Positions 9,304 to 16,702 of a DNA stretch of 50,894 bases are shown here, piece by piece. The translations under genes were made by a program, and so were the position numbers. The notes under the pieces were generated by a model. The model searched no databases, was not told the DNA's origin, and saw nothing but the letters and a program-made list of their open reading frames with translations. Numbering within the stretch: position 1 is the stretch's first letter; the number at the start of each line of letters is the position of its first letter. The DNA comes from Rippkaea orientalis PCC 8801 (GTDB taxonomy: Bacteria; Cyanobacteriota; Cyanobacteriia; Cyanobacteriales; Microcystaceae). The DNA is taken from NCBI RefSeq assembly GCF_000021805.1, contig NC_011721.1:1-50894 (forward strand). The letters are read 5' to 3'.

Positions 9304-9330
9304 GTTCTCTCTTTTAAAAAGAGAACTTTT
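9304..9330 (+). terminator. Probable intrinsic terminator of the IS passenger gene
   Basis: GTTCTCT (9304-9310) pairs with AGAGAAC (9320-9326), followed by TTTT. It lies 40 bp after the stop of the 133-aa gene, inside the element. The second IS copy carries it in inverted orientation near 23519-23545. Confidence 0.6.
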
Positions 9331-9400
9331 GTTAACCCCCATCAGATGAGGATTTTAGGCATCGCTTCTCATATCAACTTTTCTTGGTGCAAGATGTGAG

Positions 9401-9625
9401 TTTTACCCAATCTGGGTATTTTTTGATATTCATGTTCGGGGGGAGGATATACACCATAAGAAGATGATTAGAGAAGCGGTTGAACAGTTGATAATTGAGG
9501 ATAGAATTAATCCTAATTTAGTTTTGAAAGGATATCAAAAAGCTAAGAGCATTTGGCGGGAAACCTGGAATAATTGGGCTAATTCAGCAGATGACAAAAC
9601 CCTAGAAACTCGACTAGCCGCCTAA
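9401..9625 (+). pseudogene. C-terminal fragment of a gene truncated by the IS
   Basis: The frame is open from the exact IS boundary at 9401 to TAA at 9623-9625, 74 codons, with no start codon of its own near the boundary. It encodes a mixed helix region (for example IREAVEQLIIED) rich in W near the end. The parent family is not recognised. Its end is one base from the convergent tetR stop region, so it may once have been a neighbour regulated from the same locus. Confidence 0.5.
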
Positions 9626-9626
9626 T

Positions 9627-10214
9627 TTACTCCCTTGTTACTTCTTTTTGATGGGCAATTAAGAAGTTATCAATTAGGCTGTAAGCCACATTTTTAAAGT
9701 ATTCGCTACCTCCTTTCATCCGTGCTACCGCTATTATTCCTTCTAATCCACTAATGAGCATTGCTGGTTCATAATTTAATAAAGTCATTTCGGGTTCATA
9801 TTGTTGAAAAACTGAGGTTGTCCAGTTAACTTGTAGGTCAAAAAATTGATTTAACTCGTCTGTAATAGGTTGAGGTAAAGTATTAAGCTCAACCATTAAA
9901 GTCATACACAGACAAATCCTTTTATTATCCGGTTTAAGAACCTCTGCATAGACATTGATTAAGCCTTCTAAGCACTCTCGTAATGAGGAAGCATCTTGAG
10001 CTATTTGCTTGAGAATTTTCTCTACATCCTCTTTATATTTAGCAACTGTCTCTTTGACTAAATTCTCCTTATTTCTAAAGTGATGATAGATATTTGAGGA
10101 GCTAATTTCTAATAATTGAGCTATCTCATTCATGGTAAAAGCATGATAACCTTTACCCTGGATTAGCTCTTTGCAACACTCTAGAATCTTGTCCCTTGTT
10201 TCTGTTTCGCTCAT
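9627..10214 (-). CDS. TetR family transcriptional repressor
   Basis: 195 aa with a typical N-terminal TetR DNA-binding domain: RDKILECCKELIQGKGYHAF, then a helix-turn-helix (MNEIAQLLEISSSNIYHHFRNKE) at about residues 26-48. The C-terminal ligand domain is all-helical. A perfect 22-bp palindrome lies 31-52 bp upstream of the start, so autoregulation is likely. The regulated partner is probably lost or is the truncated gene at 9401-9625; nothing intact next to it looks like an efflux pump or enzyme. Confidence 0.9.
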   Translation of the reverse strand: MSETETRDKILECCKELIQGKGYHAFTMNEIAQLLEISSSNIYHHFRNKENLVKETVAKYKEDVEKILKQIAQDASSLRECLEGLINVYAEVLKPDNKRICLCMTLMVELNTLPQPITDELNQFFDLQVNWTTSVFQQYEPEMTLLNYEPAMLISGLEGIIAVARMKGGSEYFKNVAYSLIDNFLIAHQKEVTRE

Positions 10215-10244
10215 TTGTTCCTCACTTATTTATTGATTTATCAG

Positions 10245-10266
10245 ACTGACTGAACGTTCAGTCAGT
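10245..10266. promoter_or_regulatory. TetR operator palindrome
   Basis: A perfect 22-bp palindrome made of ACTGACTGAAC and its inverted copy. It lies just upstream of the tetR start (10214). Its centre TGAACGTTCA with flanking GACTGA/TCAGTC resembles operators of TetR regulators of the AcrR/NemR kind. It is the obvious binding site for the adjacent repressor. Confidence 0.8.
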
Positions 10267-10342
10267 CCCTTAACCCTCTCTTAATAACCTATAAAGAATC
10301 TAGGAAAACACTACATGATTTGATTTTTAGTGGTGATTTTTC

Positions 10343-10485
10343 CTAGTAGTTGATATAAGATAAGGATTCCTTGATAGTATTAATGCTTTTTTGCAGTTCG
10401 GCAACTTTGGCTAAGATTTCCTTGGGGTTTGCGTCTATACCTGGGCATAGTCCCAAGCGGGGTCACAGGGGGGAATGGTGATGTA
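10343..10485 (-). pseudogene. Frameshifted gene remnant ended by IS630
   Basis: On the minus strand, from the IS630 boundary, a frame reads PPCDPAWDYAQV and stops. Shifting frame continues as DANPKEILAKVAELQKSINT and ends at TAG 10343-10345. The two halves look like one C-terminus with a frameshift. The helix ILAKVAELQKSI resembles the C-terminal helices of restriction/methylase-type proteins, but that is weak. I only claim a degraded gene end. Confidence 0.35.
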
Positions 10486-11568
10486 AGTGCCTAAACAAAA
10501 TTAATTACATATTCTTGACCAAAATTATCAAGCACTTTTTTAAGATAATTAAGTAAGCTTGTCCAATTCTCATAAGCATCAACTTCAACCCACTCATATT
10601 TAACAAATTTCCATAAAATTTCAATTAAATTTTGCTGAGGTGAGTAAGTAGGCAACCAGAATATTTTTAAATTTCTTTGCTCCCATTCTTCTAGCTTTTT
10701 GAGCAGATTATCGCTGGTATGAATTGACGCTTGATCCATAATAATTACCGTTTGTTTGGATAGGTTTTGGCTAAATTTATCCAAAAAGTTAATCACGACT
10801 TGACTATTAATATTGCTTGAGTAAATTTCGTAGTAAAGTTCATGATGACGATTCATTAATCCTAACACATTTATTCTTTTACTTTGAGAACTTTTTAGAG
10901 TTATTGTTGAGCCTTTTTCCTGCCAAGCATAAGGAATATATGGCATTAGAGAAAATCCACTTTCATCCAAATATCTTAAATCTATTTCTCCTTTTTTATC
11001 TTGCTCTTTGAGTTCCAACAACTTAGGCATTTTGACCTCTAACTCCCATTCTTCAGGACTTTTGGCTAGTCCTCTTTTCATTCTTTTCCAAAGCATATTC
11101 AGCTTTTTTATTATTCTTTTAATGGTTTCTTTGCTGACATCTATTTTCCACTGTTGATAAATTTTTAAGGCAACTTTTTTGAGGTTTTTAGGTTCTTCCT
11201 TTACCCATTGCTTTATATGCTCTTGTTGTTCCTGACTTAATTTCGCTTTTCTCCCTCTTCCTTTTTCATTATACAGCCCTAATAATCCTTGGGCTTCCCA
11301 TCTATTTAGCCAATTATAGATAGTTTTTTCACTCACTCTAAATAGTTTTCTTAATTGAGGAATAGACACTCTTTCATAACTCAAGATTATACATTGAGAT
11401 CTATTTCTCACTTGAGGAGATTTACTTAAACGACTTATTGTTATTAAAAGTTTCTTAGTTTCTGTACTTAGTTCTCTCAAAAGTATCATAGCTTTTTGTA
11501 ATTTTGGAGGGTTGCTTTTATGATATATTATTATGTCTAACTTTTGTAATTAATTTTGTGTGATCACT
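10486..11568 (-). mobile_element. Complete IS630-type insertion sequence
   Basis: A 1083-bp element flanked by TA on both sides (10484-10485 and 11569-11570), as expected for IS630/Tc1-mariner insertion. The ends share AGTG-N6-ACAAAATTAATTACA, with the variation in the N6 part. One long ORF on the minus strand is the transposase. The same end sequence bounds the MITE at 978-1095. Confidence 0.88.
10491..11489 (-). CDS. IS630 family transposase
   Basis: 332 aa in one uninterrupted frame, although many IS630 transposases need a frameshift. The N-terminal helix-turn-helix region (residues 45-75, IPQLRKLFRVSEKTIYNWLNR) is followed by a second winged-helix region. The DDE catalytic core includes DESGFSLMP, IIMDQASIHTS and YSPQQNLIEILW. 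All three acidic positions are present and the ends of the element are intact, so it is likely functional and able to act on the related MITE at 978-1095. Confidence 0.93.
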   Translation of the reverse strand: MILLRELSTETKKLLITISRLSKSPQVRNRSQCIILSYERVSIPQLRKLFRVSEKTIYNWLNRWEAQGLLGLYNEKGRGRKAKLSQEQQEHIKQWVKEEPKNLKKVALKIYQQWKIDVSKETIKRIIKKLNMLWKRMKRGLAKSPEEWELEVKMPKLLELKEQDKKGEIDLRYLDESGFSLMPYIPYAWQEKGSTITLKSSQSKRINVLGLMNRHHELYYEIYSSNINSQVVINFLDKFSQNLSKQTVIIMDQASIHTSDNLLKKLEEWEQRNLKIFWLPTYSPQQNLIEILWKFVKYEWVEVDAYENWTSLLNYLKKVLDNFGQEYVINFV

Positions 11569-11590
11569 TATTCGTTATCTTGTGTCATAA

Positions 11591-11639
11591 TTGAGTTACC
11601 CAATCAACTTAATTAAACTACTCTAGTAAAATAACTCAA
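11591..11639. promoter_or_regulatory. Inverted repeat upstream of the recombinase operon
   Basis: TTGAGTTA (11591-11598) and TAACTCAA (11632-11639) are perfect inverted 8-mers separated by 33 bp, placed 28-76 bp upstream of the start at 11667. The spacing suits an operator bound by a looping dimer or overlapping the promoter. The small regulator just downstream is a candidate binder. Confidence 0.4.
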
Positions 11640-11666
11640 AAATTACGTTAAGGGTTTAATACTGTA

Positions 11667-12038
11667 ATGAAACTTCACACAAATATTTTTAACGATGCTT
11701 TTCGCTTTGCCATGAGTGCAACGCAACTTAAGAATTTAGAATTATGCGAGGCAACAGGGAAGAGTCAGGCGTGGTTATCTAATTTAAGGAATGGCAAGGG
11801 TAATCCGGGCATTCACGATTTTATGGAGTTGGTTATATTGTGTGAACAATTAAGGCCAGGGTTTTTTGAGATATTTACCCGTAAGTTAATTGGTGAGTCA
11901 CGGCGGTTAACTGTCTCGCCGGAGGAGTTGGTTAACTCGCTTGATTCTTCAGAATTGGGGGCATTGATGCACGCAGTTGGGAATCGGATGTGTGATGCTA
12001 GTAGCCGAAACCAAGATAAAGACCTAATAGCCTCATGA
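11667..12038 (+). CDS. Small HTH-like regulator of the recombinase operon
   Basis: 123 aa. Residues 14-60 resemble a Cro/C1-type helix-turn-helix (ATQLKNLELCEATGKSQAWL and then SNLRNGKGNPGIHDFMEL). No other domain is evident. Its stop overlaps the start of the 81-aa gene (ATGA at 12035), and a tyrosine recombinase follows 47 bp after that gene, so the three are probably one operon. It may regulate the recombinase. Confidence in DNA binding is moderate because the helix spacing is judged by eye. Confidence 0.65.
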   Translation: MKLHTNIFNDAFRFAMSATQLKNLELCEATGKSQAWLSNLRNGKGNPGIHDFMELVILCEQLRPGFFEIFTRKLIGESRRLTVSPEELVNSLDSSELGALMHAVGNRMCDASSRNQDKDLIAS

Positions 12039-12280
12039 CAGTAGAGCAACTAATTGACCAAATTAACCAACTTTCCCAAGAGGAGCGATCTAAATTGCTG
12101 CGCTCTATTTCCTCGCCTGTGACGATTATCTTTTCTGGGTCGTCGGTGGTGAACAATGGGGTGAGTATCCAAGTGGGACAACAGGGGGACTTAAAGGAGG
12201 CATTAGAGAAGATTCCCCCTGAAGCGTTAGGGGAATTAATTAAAGCGATCGCCCAATACATTGCTACTAATCGCCTTTAA
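12035..12280 (+). CDS. Small acidic/helical protein of unknown function
   Basis: 81 aa. The start ATG overlaps the upstream stop (ATGA), indicating translational coupling. It begins with a helix of the form VEQLIDQINQLSQEERSKLL, similar to the opening of many small cyanobacterial proteins including that at 16336-16554. A short beta segment (VTIIFSGSSVVNNG) and a helix follow. No function is recognised. It sits between the HTH-like gene and the recombinase. Confidence 0.65.
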   Translation: MTVEQLIDQINQLSQEERSKLLRSISSPVTIIFSGSSVVNNGVSIQVGQQGDLKEALEKIPPEALGELIKAIAQYIATNRL

Positions 12281-12327
12281 TCCCACTAGAAAAAATTACT
12301 TGTTAAAACCGTACTTTGAATAAGTAA

Positions 12328-13263
12328 ATGCTCCTTACCCGCCAGTCCCTTAAACTTTCTCAACCTCTCCCGTTGACGGGTCATCCTGGGGCGGTTTATC
12401 TTCGCAGTTTGAATCCGCGATCGCGTGTTACCATGCGCGGGGCATTAAATGCGATCGCTTCTCTGCTAACTAATGGTGAATGTGATTACATGACCCTGGA
12501 CTGGGCAAAATTAACTTATCAGCATACTTCAGCCGTACAAGCTGCTTTGTTAGAGAGACACGCCCCGGCGACGGCTGCTAGGATGATGTGTGCGCTCAGA
12601 CGGGTTCTTAAGGAGGCGAAACGGTTGGGGTTGATGAGTGGCGATGATTACCAAACGGCGATCGACCTACCTAGTATTAGGGAAAGTCGGAAGCTGCGGG
12701 GTCGGGCGTTAAGTCAAGATGAGATTAGGGGGTTAATGGCGGTGTGTGAGAATGACCCCACCACCCAAGGAATTAGGGATGCGGCCTTAATCGCTATTCT
12801 GCGCGGGGCTGGTTTACGGCGTGCGGAAGCTGTCAAACTTCAATTAAAAGACTTTACTCAAGAGGCGGGGTCCCTTCAGATTATTGGGGGGAAGGGGGAT
12901 AAAGACCGGTTGGTGTATTTGCCTGAGAGTGCGATCTCAATTGTTAACCGTTGGCTTGAGGTTAGGGGGTTCACTCCTGGGGCGTTATTATGTCCCATTC
13001 AAAAGGGTGGCCGCATTGTCATTAGGTCGATGAGTTCCCAGTCCGTGCTGTTGATAGTTCAGAAGAGGGCGATCGCTGCGGGGGTTGAGTCGTTTTCGCC
13101 CCATGACTTTAGGCGGACGTTTTGCAGTGATTTACTTGATGCTGGTGTTGATATTGTGACGGTGCAGAAACTCGCGGGTCATGCTAGTCCGGTGACGACG
13201 GCTAAATATGATAGGAGGGGTGAGGCGGTTAAGCGGCGGGCGGTTCAGAATTTGGGGTTTTGA
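12328..13263 (+). CDS. Tyrosine recombinase / integrase
   Basis: 311 aa, phage integrase family. An N-terminal SAM-like core-binding region (about 25-110) precedes the catalytic domain with Arg164 (GLRRAE), His259 and Arg262 (HDFRR), His285 (LAGH) and the nucleophile Tyr294 (AKYDR). All active-site residues are present. Size and context (par genes, primase, small regulators) suggest a XerC/D-like resolvase of plasmid multimers or an integrase of the element. No att core repeat was found nearby. Genes downstream run in the opposite direction. Confidence 0.92.
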   Translation: MLLTRQSLKLSQPLPLTGHPGAVYLRSLNPRSRVTMRGALNAIASLLTNGECDYMTLDWAKLTYQHTSAVQAALLERHAPATAARMMCALRRVLKEAKRLGLMSGDDYQTAIDLPSIRESRKLRGRALSQDEIRGLMAVCENDPTTQGIRDAALIAILRGAGLRRAEAVKLQLKDFTQEAGSLQIIGGKGDKDRLVYLPESAISIVNRWLEVRGFTPGALLCPIQKGGRIVIRSMSSQSVLLIVQKRAIAAGVESFSPHDFRRTFCSDLLDAGVDIVTVQKLAGHASPVTTAKYDRRGEAVKRRAVQNLGF

Positions 13264-13697
13264 TATAGCAGTTCCCATACTTACTATTCACTATTAGGAG
13301 GATGTTCTCCCATTGGATATAATATGCGACGTAAATTAACTAATCCTTCTCGATTTAAACGTAATAGTTCTACTGTTACCCTTCCTGTTGGTGTTAATCC
13401 AACAATCAAAGTATAATCATTACTCCAACTAAAATGGTCTGACCAATGTTGTTGTCTAGGATGATAAAGAGGGGTTGTTTCCCCAGTAAGGGGATCTATT
13501 GCTTCTGTTTTATTATATTTATGATTATTACAACCTTGACAAGCTAAAGCCAAGTTATCTAATTTTGTTTGACCTCCTTTACTAACAGGATAAATATGTT
13601 CGATTGAGAAGCTTTGGGTAGCGAATTTTTCTTGAGAATAACAATATTCACAGCAATTTTTAGCCCGAAGTTTGACAGTTTTTTTAAGTTGAGGAGT

Positions 13698-15314
13698 TGA
13701 CGGGGTGACAAGGGTTGGAAAAGGCTCACCGTCAGGGATTTAGAGATCAGCGATCGCCTGAAAAAATAGATTCAGCCCACCCGATAAACAGTACAAATAG
13801 TCTATCTAGACGAGAAAATGTCTAATTGTTAGAAATGAACAGAATTAATCTGCCCTAAAATGATAAAAAGGCTTGTTCAGTCATCATGTTCTTTCATCAT
13901 CATCTATGGATTTTTTGCCTTTCTATCAGGACTATTTACAAAACGCATTATCAAAAAGTAAATTTTTACTTTTACGAATATTAATATGGCTTTTACAAGT
14001 TCATAAACAAGTTAGAATAGAACGGTTAGCGGCTTATCTTCCTCTTCCTATTCTATACGAAAGTCGTAGAAAGAAGATTCAAAGATTTTTAGTCGAACCG
14101 TGCTTAAGCCTTGTCTTATTATGGTTTCCTCTGATAAAATTAATAGTAGAACGAGAATTTAAACCAGGAAGTCGTTTAACTTTAGTTTTGGATAGGACTC
14201 AGTGGCAGGATAAAAATGTGTTCATGATTAGTGTAGTTTGGAGAAAGAGAGCCTTCCCTATTTACTGGCAAATTCTAGAGAAAAAAGGAAGCAGCAACGT
14301 CAAAGAACAAATCGCTTTAATCCGACCGGTCTTGAAATTATTTGCCGACTATGAGTTATTAATTTTAGGGGATAGGGAGTTTCATGGGGTAGAATTATCT
14401 TATTGGTTAAAGAAACGAAACCGAACGGCTAAAAATCCCATCTATTTTGCTTTTCGAGAAAGGAAAAATGTCTACATTAGAAGAAGTAAGAAGAATCAAA
14501 AACGCTTTCAAGATTTAACCCTGACCCCAGGAGTCAAAGTTTTTGAAAAAAACATTTTTATCACCAAGCAAAAAGGGTTTGGTCGCTTTAATGTATTGGC
14601 TTATCAGAAGAGAAAATATAGAAACCATCAGGAAGAAGAACCTTGGTTTATTATAACCAATTTAGATAACCCATCCGAAGTCATAAAATATTATAAAATC
14701 AGAGGTGGAATTGAAGCTATGTTTCGAGATTATAAGAGTGGAGGATATAATCTCGAAGGGAGTAAAGCTAATATTCATCGACTTACTAACTTGATTTTAT
14801 TAATAGCTATTGCTTATACTTTATCGGCTTTAAAAGGGAAGTCAATTAAAAATAGAGGATATCAAAAGTATATATCTAGACTAACAGAACCGAAAAGACA
14901 AGTCAGAAGACATAGTGAATTTTGGGTAGGGCTATATGGACAAAGTTGGGTCTTAGCCTGGGATTTCTGTTACTTGTTTGTTGAACAAATTATGAGAATT
15001 AACCTTCACAAAATTAATGAATATAACCGAGGTTTAAAAGCCTTATCTGCTATTAGTTAATTTCCTCTTATTTCGTCGCATACATTGTAACCATGTAATC
15101 AGTTAAACAATAACTGATAAATTTATTGTATCATTTTTTCAGCTATTCAAATAATAATCGAAAAAAATTTCCCCCGCGCTTTTGTAACATTAATGAAGCC
15201 AATTGTAATAATAAAAAGCATTAGTGAGAGTTATTAATAACGGGGATTTTAAATTTAAGTCAAGTCGGCAAACTACGCTCTGGTAAGCCTTTCCCAACTC
15301 TTGTCACCCCGTCA
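13698..15314 (+). mobile_element. 1617-bp IS4-type element, copy 1
   Basis: Ends TGACGGGGTGACAAGGGTTG at 13698 and its near-inverse at 15314. An 11-bp target duplication AGTTGAGGAGT lies at 13687-13697 and 15315-15325. One transposase gene is carried. Copies 2 (30194-31810) and 3 (43942-45558) have the same length, and I saw no difference between them, suggesting recent spread. Confidence 0.93.
13906..15060 (+). CDS. IS4 family transposase (copy 1)
   Basis: About 384 aa from ATG 13906; a TTG at 13873 would add 11 residues. IS4-type DDE core: first Asp in LVLDRTQW, second in LGDREFHG, and the Y-(2)-R-(3)-E-(6)-K signature in YKIRGGIEAMFRDYK. All are intact, so the element is probably active. 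It belongs to the 1617-bp IS that splits the HNH gene. Confidence 0.93.
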   Translation: MDFLPFYQDYLQNALSKSKFLLLRILIWLLQVHKQVRIERLAAYLPLPILYESRRKKIQRFLVEPCLSLVLLWFPLIKLIVEREFKPGSRLTLVLDRTQWQDKNVFMISVVWRKRAFPIYWQILEKKGSSNVKEQIALIRPVLKLFADYELLILGDREFHGVELSYWLKKRNRTAKNPIYFAFRERKNVYIRRSKKNQKRFQDLTLTPGVKVFEKNIFITKQKGFGRFNVLAYQKRKYRNHQEEEPWFIITNLDNPSEVIKYYKIRGGIEAMFRDYKSGGYNLEGSKANIHRLTNLILLIAIAYTLSALKGKSIKNRGYQKYISRLTEPKRQVRRHSEFWVGLYGQSWVLAWDFCYLFVEQIMRINLHKINEYNRGLKALSAIS

Positions 15315-15335
15315 AGTTGAGGAGTTAATTGATTT

Positions 15336-15737
15336 TCAGTCATTAATGGTAGGTTTGATTCCCAGTTGTGTCATTAAATCGGTGAGAGAAATTTGACGTA
15401 ATTGAGCTAGTTGGGCAAGATAGTTTAAACGTTGTGCTTGATGGAGTTCAACTTTATCTGTTAATTGTAGTAATTCCTGATATTCTGGTTCAGTGAGGGT
15501 TTCATCATTTCTTTTTTGAATTAATAATTGATAACGAGTTTGAATATCTGAAGACAGTCCTTGATTAATTTTTAATAATAATTCAGTTTCATCTGTTGAT
15601 AGTGATCCGGCTTTTTGTTTGGCTTTAAGGGCAATAATGTCTTGAACAAATCCCTCTAATTCAGATAAGCTTAATTGTTGTACAGCTTGGAATAAGTCTT
15701 CTTTAGATAATTGAGCTTGAATTTTTATAGTTGGCAT
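15336..15737 (-). CDS. Helical protein upstream of the HNH gene
   Basis: 133 aa, almost entirely helical with heptad-like leucines (for example LFQAVQQLSLSELEGFVQDI). The N-terminus (MPTIKIQAQLSKEDLFQAV) is a type I have seen paired with HNH genes in cyanobacteria, but I cannot name a family. Its stop overlaps the HNH start at 15343, so it was translationally coupled to that now broken gene. It could be a partner or immunity-type protein of the nuclease; unproven. Confidence 0.65.
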   Translation of the reverse strand: MPTIKIQAQLSKEDLFQAVQQLSLSELEGFVQDIIALKAKQKAGSLSTDETELLLKINQGLSSDIQTRYQLLIQKRNDETLTEPEYQELLQLTDKVELHQAQRLNYLAQLAQLRQISLTDLMTQLGIKPTIND

Positions 15738-15890
15738 TGATTTCTTATCCTCTTGGTTAATTAAATATTAAAAAGTTAACCTTTAAAAAGTTCTCCCTAA
15801 GCTATCTAAAATTAATGATTAGTCTTAAACTAAGTTGTTAATTAGTAGGGTGGTTTAGACAAGGATAACATAGATGATAACAAAAAAATT

Positions 15891-15958
15891 ACCAAGCCCT
15901 TCGGGCTTAAGTAATAAGTAATAAGTAATAAATAATAAGTACAATCAAGCCCGAAGTC
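15891..15958. repeat. Heptamer tandem repeat (TAAGTAA) between short inverted repeats
   Basis: AAGCCCTTCGGGCTTAAG forms a small hairpin, followed by several copies of the 7-mer TAAGTAA/AATAAGT and then CAAGCCCGAAG. Short tandem heptamers of this kind (STRR) are common in cyanobacterial intergenic DNA. A second tract with the complementary heptamer lies at 22667-22696. Confidence 0.6.
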
Positions 15959-16343
15959 GGATAATTTCGATCGTGTGCCGCGATCGCTGAAAACAGACAT
16001 CAAATTCTCGAAAAAAGTTCGTTTGCCCAAGGATCAAGGGTATCTGAGAGGCTTGTGTCCAGGCAAATGCTAGACGAACAGGTTCGAGATTCCCAATTTG
16101 AACGTGCACAAATAACCCCCGTGCTTCAACCCTTGCAAGATTTCCAGCCAATGGCAAGCGGACAGTTTGTTCATCCCAAATTGCACCTAATTGCAGCCCA
16201 ATGTCATAAGGTAAGAGATTGACCGTAGACCCAGTATCGAGCAGTGCATTCGCAGAAACAGAAGAATCTGCATAACTGAGAATGATAGGAATTGTGGGTA
16301 ATGCTTCATCGTTAGAAAAGGGAAACTCGACTGTACTAGGCAT
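15945..16343 (-). CDS. Retropepsin-like aspartic protease
   Basis: The likely start is ATG 16343 (MPSTVEFPF), which overlaps the upstream gene by 8 nt; an ATG at 16364 is possible. About 132 aa. It has a single ALLDTGSTVNLLP motif (DTG catalytic aspartate around residue 36), a flap-like glycine region, and IPLILGQTNFF near the C-terminus (the ILG motif). One DTG and short length fit a homodimeric retropepsin-like protease rather than a two-lobed pepsin. Cyanobacteria encode many such cytosolic proteases with small upstream partners; substrates are unknown. Confidence 0.75.
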   Translation of the reverse strand: MPSTVEFPFSNDEALPTIPIILSYADSSVSANALLDTGSTVNLLPYDIGLQLGAIWDEQTVRLPLAGNLARVEARGLFVHVQIGNLEPVRLAFAWTQASQIPLILGQTNFFREFDVCFQRSRHTIEIIRLRA

Positions 16344-16554
16344 GAGTAGATGCCTCTTGATCATCCTGAATCATCTGCATCAGAATGTTTGCAGCTTCCG
16401 TTGCATCGTAGGGCGACCAAATCGGGTACTCTGATGCAGAAAAGATGACTTGTAGTTCAGCGTCTGGGATTTGCGTGGCTAGGAGTTTGAAGAGTGATAA
16501 TTTGTCTGACTGACTCAGATCGTTGATCAGAGGAATTAACTCAGCGAGTGACAT
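16336..16554 (-). CDS. Small partner of the retropepsin-like protease
   Basis: 72 aa. A helical N-terminus (SLAELIPLINDLSQSDKLSL) leads to a middle with SEYPIWSPYDATEAA and an acidic tail. The overlap with the protease start and conserved layout suggest a translationally coupled pair, perhaps protease with antitoxin-like or substrate/adaptor protein. No DNA-binding motif is evident. I would call it an unknown conserved small protein. Confidence 0.65.
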   Translation of the reverse strand: MSLAELIPLINDLSQSDKLSLFKLLATQIPDAELQVIFSASEYPIWSPYDATEAANILMQMIQDDQEASTHA

Positions 16555-16702
16555 GGTTTAAACTGCAAAATAGGCGAGAATACATCGATCATAAGCGATC
16601 TGTACTTTAATTCCGTAGAAATACCGATTGAAAAAACTGAAGGGGACATATAAAAAGCAGATCATTCTGTATCTATTTTCAAGGTTATGAACAAGATCCC
16701 TA

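Larger units (their letters stand above)
7915..9400 (-). mobile_element. Non-autonomous IS with passenger gene, copy 1
   Basis: A 1486-bp element bounded by perfect 15-bp inverted repeats CTCACATCTTGCACC (7915-7929 and 9386-9400). It contains a DDE transposase gene with an internal deletion (minus strand) and a divergent 133-aa ORF. An identical but end-truncated copy lies inverted at 23449-24874. A further copy of the end, CTCACATCTTGC, sits at the internal deletion point (8359-8370). The left flank is TTAA and the right flank TTTT, so there is no clear target duplication. Confidence 0.8.
13284..15343 (-). pseudogene. HNH endonuclease gene split by an IS
   Basis: On the minus strand the gene starts at ATG 15343, runs to 15315, is interrupted by the 1617-bp IS at 13698-15314, and resumes through the 11-bp target duplication to the stop at 13284. 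Removing the IS and one duplication restores 432 bp, an in-frame 143-aa protein beginning MTENQLTPQLKKTVKLR. It has an HNH fold: CCEYC, FSIEHIYPVSKGG, DNLALACQGCNNHK. Its start overlaps the end of the upstream gene (15336-15737) by 8 nt, so both formed an operon. A downstream TTG could still yield the C-terminal 89 residues, but these lack the catalytic HIYP segment. Confidence 0.85.

Noticed and set aside
10343-10485. Restriction-modification methylase C-terminus
   Set aside because: The helix pattern is suggestive but too short and frameshifted; kept only as an unidentified remnant.
12328-13263. attachment site for the tyrosine recombinase
   Set aside because: I looked for a direct repeat or tRNA end around the gene and saw none; no tRNA is evident in the window.
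15842-16030. 62-aa ORF on the minus strand over the heptamer tract
   Set aside because: Its LLLITYYL-type repeats come from translating the heptamer repeat; the protease frame ends here instead.
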